A stretch of DNA of 64,000 bases from Delphinapterus leucas (taxonomy: Eukaryota; Chordata; Mammalia; Artiodactyla; Monodontidae): positions 16,094,654 to 16,158,653 of the forward strand of contig NW_022097999.1 in the NCBI RefSeq assembly GCF_002288925.2. Reading direction: 5' to 3'. The notes under the pieces were generated by a model. It made no database searches. It was not told the DNA's origin and worked only from the letters and a program-made list of their open reading frames with translations. The translations under genes and the position numbers were made by a program. The stretch's first letter is position 1, and every line of letters begins with the position of its first letter. Below, in pieces: positions 11,347 through 22,309 of the stretch.

Positions 11347-12162
11347 CTGCAAGGAAAAAGCCAGGTCTGATTTCTGAACGATTCCTAATCCTCAGGGAGG
11401 CTTACTTGCAGGATTACTGTATCCTCTCATTTCTAGTCAAAATAAATCAGGTTTAAAACTCTCCCTTTTTTATCCTAAGCTCTCACTATCCCACCAGAAA
11501 CTCTTGTTTCTGTTCTTCTTAGAACTACGTCACAGTTACTAGTGGGCAGTAAAAGATGACAAAATTAGAATTAATACATTTTCCTAGCAGTCAGCAGCTC
11601 TGGAAAAATCATCTTTCCAAGGGATTTTTTAAAATAGAAGATATACTAGGAAATAAGGGGTTTTAATATTACTTATATAATTATTACTACAGCAAGATGC
11701 CTGATTTTTAGCTCTTTTTCCCCATGTTATTAAAAAGTGACTCTTCACCCTTTCTTACATCCTTCCCAGTGTGAGAAAAAGCTAAAAAGATCAGGCATTG
11801 TAGTAGCTGAAATTTCAATCCAATTCCAGAGATATGTGCTATACTAGCAATTTTTAGGACCATTAGAACTTAGATAACTAATGCAAGCTCTAGTCATGGT
11901 ATAACCTCTAACCTCTAGTCATGTTACACGTCCTTGCCAAAAAAAATGGGAACTATATATGCCTACAAATTGGGGGAAGACTACAAAGAATCCTCAGACA
12001 TACTAAGAAACTGATACTCCATATTTCATTATTATTATAATACTTTCAACTCTCTTTTTATTAGTGAGTTTATTCTGTCACTGTTTATTTGAGTGTCTAC
12101 TATGTGACTGTTGCTTTTATAAATAAATCCTTGTTACTGTTGAAGAAGAAACAAGAATTTAC

Positions 12163-12266
12163 CTCCTGGGGTTCTTTGAACACAAACTGTCTGTCAGACA
12201 GACGATGCTCCTTGTTCATCCAGGTTTGGCCAGGTCTCTGTTGGAGATGGTTCTCAGCAGTGGGAG
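12163..12266 (-). CDS. ALKBH3: ALKBH3 coding exon 3
   Basis: A 104-bp exon with acceptor ctctcttgcttcag and donor gtaaattct. With the G from exon 2 it reads [21 protein letters not shown] then [14 protein letters not shown]. This matches the N-terminal region of human ALKBH3 (QKPGQTW..NKEHHLSDREFVFKEPQ). The phase (2 bases before the first full codon) fits only if exon 2 ends at the GC donor at 12521/12520. Confidence 0.95.
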
Positions 12267-12447
12267 CTGAAGCAAGAGAGAGAAGAGACTCAAACCTTAA
12301 CATCAATTGAAATGGGAGTCCACTATAAACCAAAGGGATATATATAAAATAGGATGATACTTGTCCAGACACACACACACACACACACACACGAGAACAC
12401 ACACACACACGAGAACACACACACACGAGAACACACACACACACGAG

Positions 12448-12503
<56 letters not shown>

Positions 12504-12521
12504 ATCCCCACAGGTTCTTGC
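12267..12521 (-). other. ALKBH3: ALKBH3 intron 2, GC-AG, 255 bp, open in frame
   Basis: The intron runs from gcaagaacc to cttgcttcag. Its length, 255, is a multiple of three. The reading frame entering from exon 2 stays open through the whole intron, including an alternating Val-Cys stretch coded by the GT repeat, and re-enters exon 3 in the correct frame. Retention would therefore add 85 codons without a stop. This is an exitron-like arrangement; whether it is ever retained is unknown. Confidence 0.9.
12369..12504. repeat. (AC)n/(GT)n microsatellite with periodic GAGA interruptions
   Basis: An AC dinucleotide run is broken by gaga at 12393, 12411, 12427 and 12445 and closed by gaga at 12501, giving a higher-order unit of 16-18 bp. 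It fills about half of ALKBH3 intron 2. In the transcript it reads as (GU)n with UCUC breaks, starting about 17 nt after the GC donor. Confidence 0.98.
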
Positions 12522-12670
12522 CTGGCTGAACAATGGCCTGGCTCTTAGCAGGGCCAGCCCAGGCTCCCTGCACTCGGGCTCGCCGTCTTTTGTCCTCCAT
12601 ATTGATCAAGAAGGTTTCTGCTCTCAGCTTTCAGAATATTTCATTCCTGATTCAAACTACACAATGGTAT
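12522..12670 (-). CDS. ALKBH3: ALKBH3 exon 2 with start codon
   Basis: The exon probably begins at 12670, after a strong acceptor (long pyrimidine tract ending ctttaaacag), giving about 70 nt of 5' UTR. The ATG is at 12600-12598 in good context (A at -3, G at +4). The coding part (12600-12522) reads [20 protein letters not shown] then QAIVQP plus G, matching human [20 protein letters not shown]. It ends at an unusual GC donor (CCAG|gcaagaac). Without splicing the frame runs on into the intron microsatellite. The basic KRRRAR stretch could act as a nuclear-targeting signal, which is inference. Confidence 0.93.
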
Positions 12671-13529
12671 CTGTTTAAAGAAAAAAAAAAAAAGATGTTT
12701 TAGTTGGGGTTGTGAGAGCTTGGACTATCAAGGGGTAATTATAATCCTTTCAAGCAGACGAGATGGTTCAATAGCAATCAGAGCTTCTACATGCAATCAA
12801 CTTCTGACATCACAACATCTCAGTCAAGGAGCCTACTAAGTCACTTGGGGATGCTGCTTTTAATGTTTATCTTTTGCAATGTTTATCTTTTAATGTTTAT
12901 GTTATCACAGTACTTTCACTTCATTCGCAAGAAAGTAGATGTTAAGAAATTCTAAAACCAGGACCTATCAAAAACCACATTACTCTTATTAGTCCCCCAA
13001 GAGCAGAACACAGAGAAACTGTAATACTCCACCTATGAACATTCAGAAATAGGCTAAGACACAGTTTCCCAGGGCATTGCCATATTCCATTATCACAGGC
13101 TGCATCAAACTTCCACGGAAGCTTGTTAAAAACACCTATGGCCTGTCTCAGGATGTGATGTAGGACGGATACAGGTGTTTGTCTTTATAACAAGCATTGT
13201 AGGAGATGATGATAAACAGGTATGTAAGGCCCACAAAGTTAAGTGGCTTACCCAGTGTCACTCAGGAAATCAACAGTAGGTAGACTAACATTCAAATTTT
13301 ATTACGTTCCAGTCTTCAGCTAAGTAAAAAATCCACCTCGTCATGGCCAGTGATACTAATTTGACATTTTTGCCAATAAAAGTCTAGCCCACAGCAAATA
13401 CAGGAGCATGCACAGCTACAAAAAAACAAAAATGGGAAGGGGGGGGAGTATTCCAACCCTGTAATCCATTTCCATCTCAAGTTCTCAAAGGTAACAGGCT
13501 CATTTGATAGCTTATTTAGCCTACAGATT

Positions 13530-13625
13530 CCCAGCTCCACCTCCAGACCTTCTGATTCAGTAGAATAAAGCTGGTCCCAGGAATCTGTATGTTTAACAAA
13601 TTCCCCCAAATGATAAGTCTGTAAG
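13530..13625 (+). mobile_element. MER5-like DNA transposon relic
   Basis: cccagctccacctccagacc, ttctgattcagtag and aggaatctgtatgtttaaca resemble the middle of MER5A/B. Confidence 0.6.
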
Positions 13626-13984
13626 TCTTCTTATTTAATAAGTGGGGAGAGGACAGAGGCTGCCATCTGCCCAAAAAGTTAATGGCAGAACCAAATACCA
13701 ACTCTCCAGTCTCACATGATTTGCAGAGTAAGCCCTCATGTGACATTTTCTCTCAAGTGAGGCTTTAAAGTCTTAACACAACAATTAGCTACCGTTCTTG
13801 CTATGTTCACAGGGGAGCGATGTGTTACTATTATATGCACGGTACGGCTGTTGAAAATACAGATTCCAGAACCCCATCCCAGGCCTACTGAATTTCCAGT
13901 CCCAGACACTGTTAACTAACCCCACCTTCCATGCTGAGATTCTTTACTCGAATTAAGTGTGAGAACCCTGCTGCAGTGCAAACA

Positions 13985-14115
13985 GCAAGGGTTCTGGCGC
14001 CAGCCAGATCTGACACTTCCCAGCTGCATGGCCTGAGGCAAACGACTTAACATTTCTGAGCCTGTTTCTTCCTCTGTAAACAGAAGAACCAATACTTCTC
14101 TCACGGTCCAAGTGC
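13985..14115 (+). mobile_element. MIR SINE relic
   Basis: gggttctggcgccagccaga, gaggcaaacgacttaacatt and cttcctctgtaaacag match MIR in order. Confidence 0.8.
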
Positions 14116-14189
14116 GGGTTAAGCGATCCTCGAAGGTAAGAGAGCCTAGTCCTCTCAATAAGGGTTAGCAACTTTCTCTATTTTAGACC

Positions 14190-14660
14190 CTTCTTTCCTG
14201 GGAGGCCCTGAACGAGGTCCCGGAGGTCGCTCGGGAAGGGACCTCAGGGCGGTCCCCACACTCGCAGCCCCGGGCACCCAGCGATAGGCCTGGAGCCCTC
14301 ACCTGCCGGCGGAGACGGGCGCAGAGGTTCAAAGCCGCTGGTCCTAAAGTAAACTCCGCTGCCCCCGGCCTGCTCCGCCGCCCGCGGTCCGGGGAAGCTT
14401 GAGCGCCGCGTACCGACCCCAGCAACTCTCAACCACAGGCCGCGGCGTCAGGCACTTCCTCTGACGTCACGTGCCACGGCCGCCGCTTCCGGCGCCACCT
14501 CCTGAAATCCGGGCAGCTCTGCGTTCCCGGTGCCTGGAGGGCCGACTCGCTGAAGGTGCACGTGGTAGGGCCGGGGTTCGAGGGGAGCACAGAGATTGAG
14601 CGTGCGGTGGAGCCCCGTGCGGGGCCGGGATATGGCGAAGGTGGGAATGAAGACGTATTA
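14190..14660. promoter_or_regulatory. ALKBH3: CpG-island promoter of ALKBH3, possibly bidirectional
   Basis: This is the only long CpG-dense, GC-rich stretch in the window and it lacks a TATA box. A compact cluster lies at 14453-14495: an ETS-type core (cacttcct), a full CRE palindrome tgacgtca at 14462-14469 overlapping an E-box cacgtg at 14468-14473, and a second ETS-like cgcttccgg. Such symmetric, TATA-less promoters often fire in both directions. In human an antisense RNA (ALKBH3-AS1) starts near here, but I see no plus-strand gene that I can support. Confidence 0.85.
14303..14440 (-). other. ALKBH3: ALKBH3 non-coding exon 1 (probable)
   Basis: Inside the CpG island, the minus strand has a consensus donor, CCGGCAG|gtgagggctcc, with the last exon base at 14303. 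No ATG-led match to ALKBH3 lies here, so it would be 5' UTR. The transcription start is not visible in the sequence; the right boundary given is a guess between the donor and the CRE/E-box/ETS cluster at 14453-14490. Confidence 0.55.
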
Positions 14661-15029
14661 ACTAGGCCGAAGTCCCTCTGGACATTCCCCGCACACCCCT
14701 AACTAGAGACGTCCAAGAGCCCGCTTCTTTGGTCTGTGCGGAAAGAGCGACTGAGACCCAGCGGGCCTGGCAGAAGGGCGAAGGCGTTGGGGGAACCTGG
14801 TCCTGATGTACTGAACAAAAGGATTTGACTTTTATCCCGAAAGCCATTCAGAGTCTAAGATGCACCTCCATTGTGTTGCCACTGCAGCCTGTGCATACCT
14901 CGATCACAGCACTTAGACCAGGGCATGGGACCACGCCTTATTCGTTATGGCTCTACAGTGCCAACAAGTTTTGCGTGAGAGAAGAGACCTGGGTTTCCGT
15001 CTATACACCATCATTTACTAGGTGTAGAA

Positions 15030-15175
15030 TCTAGGTCGCGTACCCTGCTTCTTTATAAAATGGGCACAGCTTCTGTTGGGAGGATTAAATGAGATAATAT
15101 ATTTAAAGAATTTAGCACAATGCCTGGAACGCAGTAGAAACTCAGTAAATGTTAAGAGTGTCTTCTCTTCAACCC
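15030..15175 (+). mobile_element. MIR SINE relic
   Basis: ggaggattaaatgagataat and agcacaatgcctggaacgca are the MIR 3' half. Confidence 0.85.
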
Positions 15176-15660
15176 ATCTGAGTTCTTGAGAAACATCTTT
15201 AAAGTAGCCATGGTAAATCATGTACCTCACAGTGTGAAAATAGCAAAAGTAGCACTAAATTAACTATGTCTGTGCAAGTTATTCTGTGAAAGTCTTTAAA
15301 ATAAACCTTGTATTATATAATGCTTACCTGCAAGAAGCTCAGTATACCCTATCAATGACCCTGTGTTGTTGTTACTATCAACTAATAATTTGTCAGTGTC
15401 TGCTTCTGATTCAGGAACCTTGTATGTATCTTCCAAAGGATGTCATTTCTTTCTTTTCAATGATTATGGTTTTGGAACGGGAACAAAGAAGTCCTGGATT
15501 GTCCTCCAAGTAGAACATTTCTTAAAAATCAATCCATGGTCTGCTTGCACCCAAAATAACTGCATCACCTTTAACAGTTTTAACAGAGTCATCTGTATTT
15601 TTACCAAGTGCCCAAGGTGATTCTGATGCACACAATGTTTGAAAACCTTTGGGAGGCATG

Positions 15661-15773
15661 TAGGGTGACAAATTGTTCCGGTTTTTCTGGGACTGAGGGG
15701 TTTCCCAGGATGCAGGACTTTAAGTGCTAAAGCTGGAACGGCCCTGGGCAAACTGAGATGGTTGGTCACCCTA
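15661..15773. mobile_element. Small DNA transposon with 9-bp terminal inverted repeats
   Basis: tagggtgac at 15661-15669 is exactly inverted at 15765-15773 (gtcacccta). The interior (ttccggtttttctgggactg...ggccctgggcaaactgagat) looks like a decayed non-autonomous element. Family not assigned. Confidence 0.7.
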
Positions 15774-16839
15774 GATACATGTGAGTATATAGTTTTCGAA
15801 AGATGTTCTGGATGGGTGTTGGCATCCTGGGTTTCCTCATTTCTATTTGCAGTATTTGTGTTTTTGTTAGGGGTGGTAGCAGAGACCATGGGAGAGACAA
15901 TGAAGGTGGGGTGCGTTACCAGTCACCAGCCTACTGATTCTCAGCCCCAGCCCCATACTTCTCTGCTCTGCTTGCAATACTAGAACGTTTCTCTCTTGCC
16001 ATTTGGCTCGGTGTTAAGCTTCATCAGTGGAGGATGCTGGAGGGACATTAGAGGGAGAAATGTTAGAGAGAAGGAGCTCTTTCCCCTCACTCCAGAGTGC
16101 TTCTCTCAGCTGGCTCTGCAGTGCATGGTGGCCTGCTGTGATTGGCACCTCTCTGTGCGCTGAATTAGTTGAATTTACAGCCTTGTTAACATCTCTTGTG
16201 AAGTTAAGACATCATCTGGGAAGGAATGGGATCCCAAAACTTGAAATAGGGAATATCTGCTTGGACCCAGGTGAAATTGACCATCTTGAACATCCAAGTC
16301 ACCCTGAGCCTCCCTTGGCAGTGGAAGCAGCTTGCCCTCCTGTGTCTGAGGAGACTGGTCATCCTTTGCTTGAAAACCCTGTGAAACCCTCACCTGGAGA
16401 GACGACTTAAAAAGTACAGCACAGGTCTGTGCTTCCTGATGGGTGGGAGTCTTCCAGATTTGTGCCTTCCTTCATGTTCTGCCTCGACATAGAGGTAGGT
16501 AGTGGCTGCTCCCTATATCTGCTGTTTCTGTATATCAGAGTTTTCTTTTTCCCCTTGTAGGTAACTTAATATTTTTTTCTCCTTGTTCAAATTACTATAT
16601 GGTTTCTGTCTCCTGTTTAAGTCCTGACTGTTACAGTGTGATTGTGATAGCAGGGATGGGAGCAATGGGTAGCAAATGGCTGGGTCCAGGGTGGGCCTTA
16701 AACTGTAGGTAGTGGGGTTGCCTCTGATTTGGACCCTTATTATCTCTGGCCCTTTACTCTTGCACTACCTTCTTGATTCTCTTCACCTGAGACAACCCTC
16801 CTGAAGTCCCAGTAGGCACAAATCTGGAAGCTGAAATCA

Positions 16840-16975
16840 GCGTTTCTCAGCATGTAGTCAGAAGACCATCTGCACTGGAGTCCGTAGGGGATGCTTGTAT
16901 ATATGAAGATTCCAGGCCCCCCGGTAGGTCTGGGGCAGGGCCCAGCAATTTGCATTTTTAACAGTGCCTTGTTTC
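16840..16975 (+). mobile_element. MER5-like DNA transposon relic
   Basis: tcagcgtttctcagcatg, gattccaggccccccggtag and cccagcaatttgcattttta follow the MER5A order. Confidence 0.75.
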
Positions 16976-17744
16976 ATTTTGCAAGAAGCTTCACGAGTTC
17001 TCTTTACCTTTTCCAGCTGCCTGCTTTATTCAGGTGGTTACTTTTCCACCCAACAGTTATCTCATCCCCTGGATGGCAAAACTGATAGATACTTTACGTG
17101 GTGGTAGCTCTTAGAAATGATTCTGGGTGAGGCAACACAAATGTAGCCTGTTTTCAGTTGCTGATTTTCACACCAGACTCTTGCCAGACATTCAATCACC
17201 TGCTGCTGAATTGCTGAGAAAATCCAATCCAAGGCAAATAACCACCATCACGCTAGCAGTTCTCAGTGAAGGTTTCATAGAGAAATTCCCAGCTCACGTC
17301 TCAACTGCCAAAGGCTTATTAGCATTTCCTGGCTTGAGGGAGGAGGAGGGTGTTTGTGCGGAGGCTTTCCAGTCTCTGTCAACTTTAAACATTGTTGAGG
17401 GAGAAAGGATGCTTCCCCAGACTCCAGACAGGAACTCCTCCTGTTCAGTGCCCAGCATGATTGCAGGTGGTGCCAGAGATAAAATCTACCATCGAACCAT
17501 AGTGTAAATGATATTAAAGCACAGTATAATTGGATGTGAAATTGTGGAGAGCAGACAAAAATCCAGGACAGGAGAGACCACTAGAGGTTATGGGCATCAG
17601 TGAAGACCTTTATGGCAAACGGGGAGTTATGTCAAGGTTTTAAAGTATGTAGCATTCATATGGCGCAAAGGTGTTCTGATAGTTAACATTACGCCTGAAA
17701 AGGGTTAGCTACATTTCCACGTCCTTGTTTCTAAATAGTAGCAA

Positions 17745-17905
17745 GTAATATTATTCGTTAACATTTCTTGAGAGCTTCTTGCATGCCAGGTGCTGCTCCG
17801 ATTACTTACATGCCTACGCTAATGTAATTTCTAGAGCAACCTTGTGTTGTAGGTAATATAAATATTGGTTCCATTTACAAAGGAGAAAACTGAACCACTA
17901 TGCTT
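17745..17905 (-). mobile_element. MIR SINE relic
   Basis: cttgcatgccaggtgctgct, gtaatttctagagcaacctt and ccatttacaaaggagaaaac are inverted MIR. Confidence 0.8.
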
Positions 17906-18189
17906 CATGATGCCACCATGCCACTACTCTACAAATACAGGGCAGAATGAAAGCCAAATTAAGAAAGGCAGGACTATTCCTGGAATGATACGTGGAGCCA
18001 TTTCCTGGGACCTCATAGCTGGTTTCTTTCAGTGACTTCAAAAGTGAAGGGTTGGTAGCAATATAATCCAGCAGACCCTGGGTTATAGGTCGTTCTTAAT
18101 GGCTTTATCTAGATGGCTTAGCAGATTCCTCTTTAGAGTTACCCAGTCCTCACAGCTGTGTGAACTGTATTATATCAAGTGTATGAACT

Positions 18190-18290
18190 GTGTCTCAGCC
18201 TCACTACTTCCTTGGTGGGTGACTTCAGAAAAGTTACTAAAGCCCTCCCAACCTTAGTTTTCCTCATCTGTTGGATTGTGTGAAGATTCG
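18190..18290 (+). mobile_element. MIR SINE relic
   Basis: gggtgacttcagaaaagtta then ttttcctcatctgttggatt is MIR core. Confidence 0.7.
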
Positions 18291-18294
18291 CTCA

Positions 18295-18450
18295 TACATT
18301 CACTGATAGACACATTTAATCAACTAATAATGAGTACTGACTGTAGCTAGCACTGTGCTAGATGCTGGGGACAAAGTTGTGATCAAGACAGACCTGGTTC
18401 CTGCCCTCGTGGAAGTTATAGTCTAGCAGGGAAGGTAGACATTTAAACAA
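18295..18450 (-). mobile_element. L2 3' end relic
   Basis: agcactgtgctagatgctgg, cctggttcctgccctcgtgg and ttatagtctagcagggaagg are inverted L2. Confidence 0.8.
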
Positions 18451-18919
18451 CAGATATTACAGGTGTGGTATTTTATATGAGACTCTATCTTGGGGGACCT
18501 GAACTAGTGGAGTAATATCCCCATTGTATGTTGAGTCCTAGGTTGGTTGGGAGTTCTGATTTGGATTTAATTCAGATGGTGGGTTAGCAGCTGGTGGTTG
18601 GCTGTTCTAGACTACCCTTAGCTCCATGTGGTCTCTCATCCTTGAACAAGCTCACCAGGTATGTTCCAATAGTGGTGTCAGGGGAGGTGTGTGCAAACAC
18701 ACAAGACCTCTCTTGGCCAAAGCAAGCCAGCTCAGTTTCAAGGAGCGGGGAAATAGACTTCACCTCTTGACTGGAGTTGTAAAGTCACATTGCAAAGGGT
18801 ATGGATACTGGGAGGAGTAGAGTATTGAAGCCATTTTTGCAATCATTCTACCACACTACTTGATAGGGAGTATTGGAGAAACAGTTCCTGTAGGAATAGA
18901 GAGTGAGGGAAAGAGTTTT

Positions 18920-19159
18920 GTTGTTGTTTTTTTCTTTTTTCTTCCCCTTCTTTTTAGCGGTACGCAGGCCTCTTACTGTTGTGGCCTCTCCCGTTGCGGA
19001 GCACAGGCTCCGGACGTGCAGGCTCAGCGGCCATGGCTCACGGGCTCATGGGCCCAGCCGCTCCGCGGCATGTGGGATCTTCCCGGACCGGGGCAGCACG
19101 AACCCGTGTCCCCTGCATCGGCAGGCGGACTCTCAACCACTGCGCCACCAGGGAAGCCC
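18920..19159 (-). mobile_element. CHR-type SINE (cetacean 'gcggtacg' class)
   Basis: Inverted copy: a T-rich tail, then gcggtacgcaggcctcttac to ccaccagggaagccc. The 14-bp duplication agggaaagagtttt (18906-18919, 19160-19173) is perfect, so insertion is fairly young. Open frames at 18860-19230 are artefacts of it. Confidence 0.97.
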
Positions 19160-20439
19160 AGGGAAAGAGTTTTTTGAGATGAGGTAGAAAAGAGGCAGAT
19201 CATGCAGGCCTTGAGAGGCATAATAAACATTAAATGTTAATTTATATACGGTATGAAGTATATGATTAACATTAAATACTCACCCTTTCTCCATTACTTT
19301 CCATCTCATAGGATACTCTGAAATGGTTGTCAAATCCATTTGTTTTAAAAAGGTGAAAGATGTATGTGATCTAAAGAGAAACCAGAGTATTGGTCCATTT
19401 GTCCTTAGGTGTGTCCGAAGGCAGGGATTGTTTTCTTTCAAGTGATTAGGATGCTGGCCAGAAAACAGTCAACAAAAACTTATTACTGAATAAGTTAAAA
19501 GTACCTGAAATTATTAAGTTAACGATTAGTGGAATAAGTCCCCTAATGCCTTAGGAATAAATTATCCACTTTGTAGAAGCAAATCCATTATGTAAAGAGG
19601 CATAAAAGCTAAATTGATGTGCCTAGGTTGTCTTTTGCCCGGAAAGAACGAAAGACAACATAGCTGTTAAATAGGGTATTCATCTGAGGCTCCGCTTACA
19701 GCTTTTCCATAGGTTGTGTAGTGCTTGGCAACCACCACTGGTTTGTCCACTTGTCAAATGCAGCCAACACCTGCATCAGGGTGGGTGCATGAATAAAAAA
19801 ACATAGTAAGCCTAAATCATTCCTATGCATGGAATAACACTCTGGATAAACTGGGCATGTTAAAAGTGGCCTTATAGCTTTCATACTTCTAGTACCACTT
19901 GCTGGGCAGAAACCACATTTATAAGGTATGAGTCTGAAAGGATTATTCCAGGTCTTGCACCATTGTGCTCTCAGGGGCAGAACAGTGGCTTTGCAGAGAC
20001 GAGCTAGTCAACAGTACACTAGGTAGGAGAATCTGACTCCATGTAGTGAAAGCACATAGAGCTTCCATTTTTAGAAATTAGGTTGGAGATCCTGAGGGGT
20101 ATCTGGTATAAAACACCTACAAATAAAAGATAAAATGCTTTTCAATAACGAATTGGCCTGTGCAAAAAAGATTTCCTCTGAGACCAGGAGTAATGTGGGA
20201 ACGTGAGTCCAGAGAGATGAGTAAGCTGGGGCATATACATTCCTGGGTGGCCAACTGCTTGGATATTCCTGGGGGAGGGGGTAGGTGGCTTGGGACGGGA
20301 TGGAGACAAAGTTCATGAAGGGGAGTTACAGCAGAGACCTTCTGCATAAAGCTGGGACCGAGGAAGGAGTACGTACCGGGAGGGGGTGCAGAAAAGAAAT
20401 CTCACAGAGGCCAACAGCAAGAAAACTATTTTGTCTTGG

Positions 20440-21935
20440 CATTAACTTAGGGTAGGGAAAACTCTTCCCTAAGAATTCATGGCCACTAGCCTAACTTTAC
20501 ATAGGATTAAAGGCTGAATTAATACCATTTATACAATTCCCCTGTCCACTCCCCCAAACCCAAGACCAACAAAAACCAACAACTGCATAGGCTGAGAATT
20601 TTAATTTAAGGCAGGTGAAAATTGGTAGTGCCCTCATGTCTGATGCAAACAAACACAAATCCTGCCAGGAAAATTTACACTCAGTAAGACTTTGAATAAT
20701 TCCAATATAGGTCTAATGAACATAAACACACACACACACAAATCATGAAAAATACTGGGAAAGGAAGCACCATTAGCAAAAGTCAGCAGACACAGTAGAA
20801 ACATCTACAAAAACTATTGGATTATTGGAACTATTAGATACACAACATAATGATGTTTAATATGTTGAAATAAATAAAAGAATGAAAAACATAAATATAG
20901 TTTAAAAATAGCTTTGAAATTTTGATGGTTTTAAAAAGAACCAAATGTAACAATTAAAATTAAAAACTCAGTGAAGCCTCTATTTCTGGGTGGGATGTGG
21001 TAGTAGTGAGCAGTCACTATAATGGAAAAAATAAACAAGTAAATTATAATTTGTTTTTCTTTGAAGACACTGGAGATTTTTGGATGCAATGAGGACTAGC
21101 TTAACTAAAATTCTAAAGAAAGAACCCTTGCTAGGTGAGCTGGCTATGTTCTTCCCCAGGGACATTTTCCAAGCATGACAATGGAGAATTGGGTTTGCCA
21201 AAGACAGTGGCATCTCTACAAGGGGAAAGAGAATCCAACAGACCTTTTCACAGCCATTGGGATGGCATGATAGATTGGAATCTAGAACAGTTCTCAAATG
21301 CATAACCAGTTTGCCCTACAAGGCATTTGCTGAGTACTAGGGTAGCACAGAAGGATAGAGGGCTGGGATGGAAAGACAAGGTAAAACCTCTCAGTCTTAC
21401 TATGCCTTAAAAACCAAGTTCTGAGAAAGAAAAGCCCACAAGAAACATATGACAGGTTTCATTCTGCTGACATTTCAAACTATGGGGCACTGAATTTAAT
21501 TAAAGTGGCATCCTAACCCTAGCTCAGCTCAATACCCACGCTATCTACCAGCGAGGAGGCAAGCCCTCCCTGGAGAAAAATAACATTGACTTCAGTCTTG
21601 ATGGTTCTTTTATATAGAATGTCTGGCATACAATTTTTAAAAATTATGGGATGTGCAAGGAGGCAGAAAAATGTGACTGCTCATCAAGAGAAAAAACAAA
21701 CAAGTAGATCCACAGATAATCCAAATGTAGGAGTAAGCAGACAAGGACTTTAAAACGATTGGAATATTTATAAAAATAGAGGAAATGGACAAAATATGAA
21801 AAAGGGAGTATTTAAATAGGTGATTAGAAATTACATGAAAGAATCAAATGAACATTCCAGACATGAAATGTTTAATACCTGATATTACATGGATTTAACA
21901 TCAGAATGTATCCTCAATATGGTAGGATTAGTGAA
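20440..21935 (+). mobile_element. HAL1/L1 5' region relic
   Basis: agatccacagataatccaaa then agcagacaaggactttaaaa and gaacattccagacatgaaat resemble the HAL1 / old L1 5' region leading into ORF1. Heavily decayed. Confidence 0.6.
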
Positions 21936-21950
21936 CTTAAAAGATGGTCA

Positions 21951-22244
21951 GGGGCTTCCCTGGTGGCTCAGTGGTTGAGAGTCCGCCTGCCGATGCAGGG
22001 GACACAGGTTCGTGCCCCGGTCTGGGAAGATCCCACATGCCGCGGAGCGGCTGGGCCTGTGAGCCATGGCCGCTGAGCCTGTGTGTCCGGAGCCTGTGCT
22101 CCACAACGGGAGAGGCCACAACAGTGAGAGGCCCACGTACCACANNNNNNNNNNNNNNNNNNNNNNNNNNNNNNNNNNNNNNNNNNNNNNNNNNNNNNNN
22201 NNNNNNNNNNNNNNNNNNNNNNNNNNNNNNNNNNNNNNNNNNNN

Positions 22245-22274
<30 letters not shown>
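21951..22274 (+). mobile_element. CHR-type SINE containing an assembly gap
   Basis: Begins ggggcttccctggtggctca and ends in an A tail; the duplication aagatggtca (21941-21950, 22275-22284) brackets it. The start of the A tail is replaced by 100 N. Confidence 0.95.
22145..22244. other. Assembly gap, 100 N
   Basis: Exactly 100 N between ccacgtaccaca and a run of A. The round size suggests a placeholder of unknown true length. Confidence 0.99.
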
Positions 22275-22275
<1 letters not shown>

Positions 22276-22309
22276 AGATGGTCAATAGAAAAGAAGCTAA
22301 GTTGAGCTA

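Larger units (their letters stand above)
12671..14302 (-). other. ALKBH3 intron 1
   Basis: Non-coding; holds MER5-like (13530-13625) and MIR (13985-14115) relics. The rest is unremarkable. The minus open frames at 13316-13746 and 13916-14171 lack splice or homology support. Confidence 0.7.
1..14303 (-). other. ALKBH3: ALKBH3 gene, 5' part (exons 1-7)
   Basis: ALKBH3 is an AlkB-family Fe(II)/2-oxoglutarate dioxygenase that removes 1-methyladenine and 3-methylcytosine from single-stranded DNA and RNA. Six coding exons on the minus strand join in frame into about 153 codons that follow the human protein from its first Met ([14 protein letters not shown]) to the segment ending in EPNPH. All junctions are GT-AG except intron 2, which is GC-AG. 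The human protein is about 286 residues, so roughly the second half, with the HxD...H iron ligands and the 2-oxoglutarate-binding arginine, lies left of coordinate 1. The promoter is the CpG island at about 14.2-14.65 kb. Exon numbers assume the human-like layout with a non-coding exon 1. Recognition is by remembered family sequence, not by a search. Confidence 0.95.
14650..20400. other. Intergenic region, proximal half
   Basis: No supported gene. It holds MIR (15030-15175, 17745-17905, 18190-18290), a short TIR transposon (15661-15773), MER5-like (16840-16975) and L2 (18295-18450) relics and a SINE (18920-19159). Plus-strand frames at 16027-16410 (127 codons) and 17127-17507 (126 codons) show no family I know and no splice context. 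A divergent non-coding RNA from the CpG island could cross here, but the sequence does not show it. Confidence 0.65.

Noticed and set aside
12303..12678. Val-Cys and Thr-His repeat open frames
   Set aside because: Shadows of the AC/GT microsatellite. Only the frame joined to ALKBH3 exon 2 is discussed.
14183..14432. Arg/Gly-rich minus open frames in the CpG island
   Set aside because: GC-rich promoter DNA is open by chance; a donor splice site lies inside and no homology is recognised.
16027..17507. Two plus-strand frames of 127 and 126 codons
   Set aside because: No family, no splice context, no repeat of a known protein motif. Possibly from an old repeat; not called as genes.
18860..19230. 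Proline/glycine-rich open frames
   Set aside because: They come from a CHR SINE; the same peptides recur at 21937-22305, 31762-32170, 39073-39582, 58588-58985 and 59526-59731.
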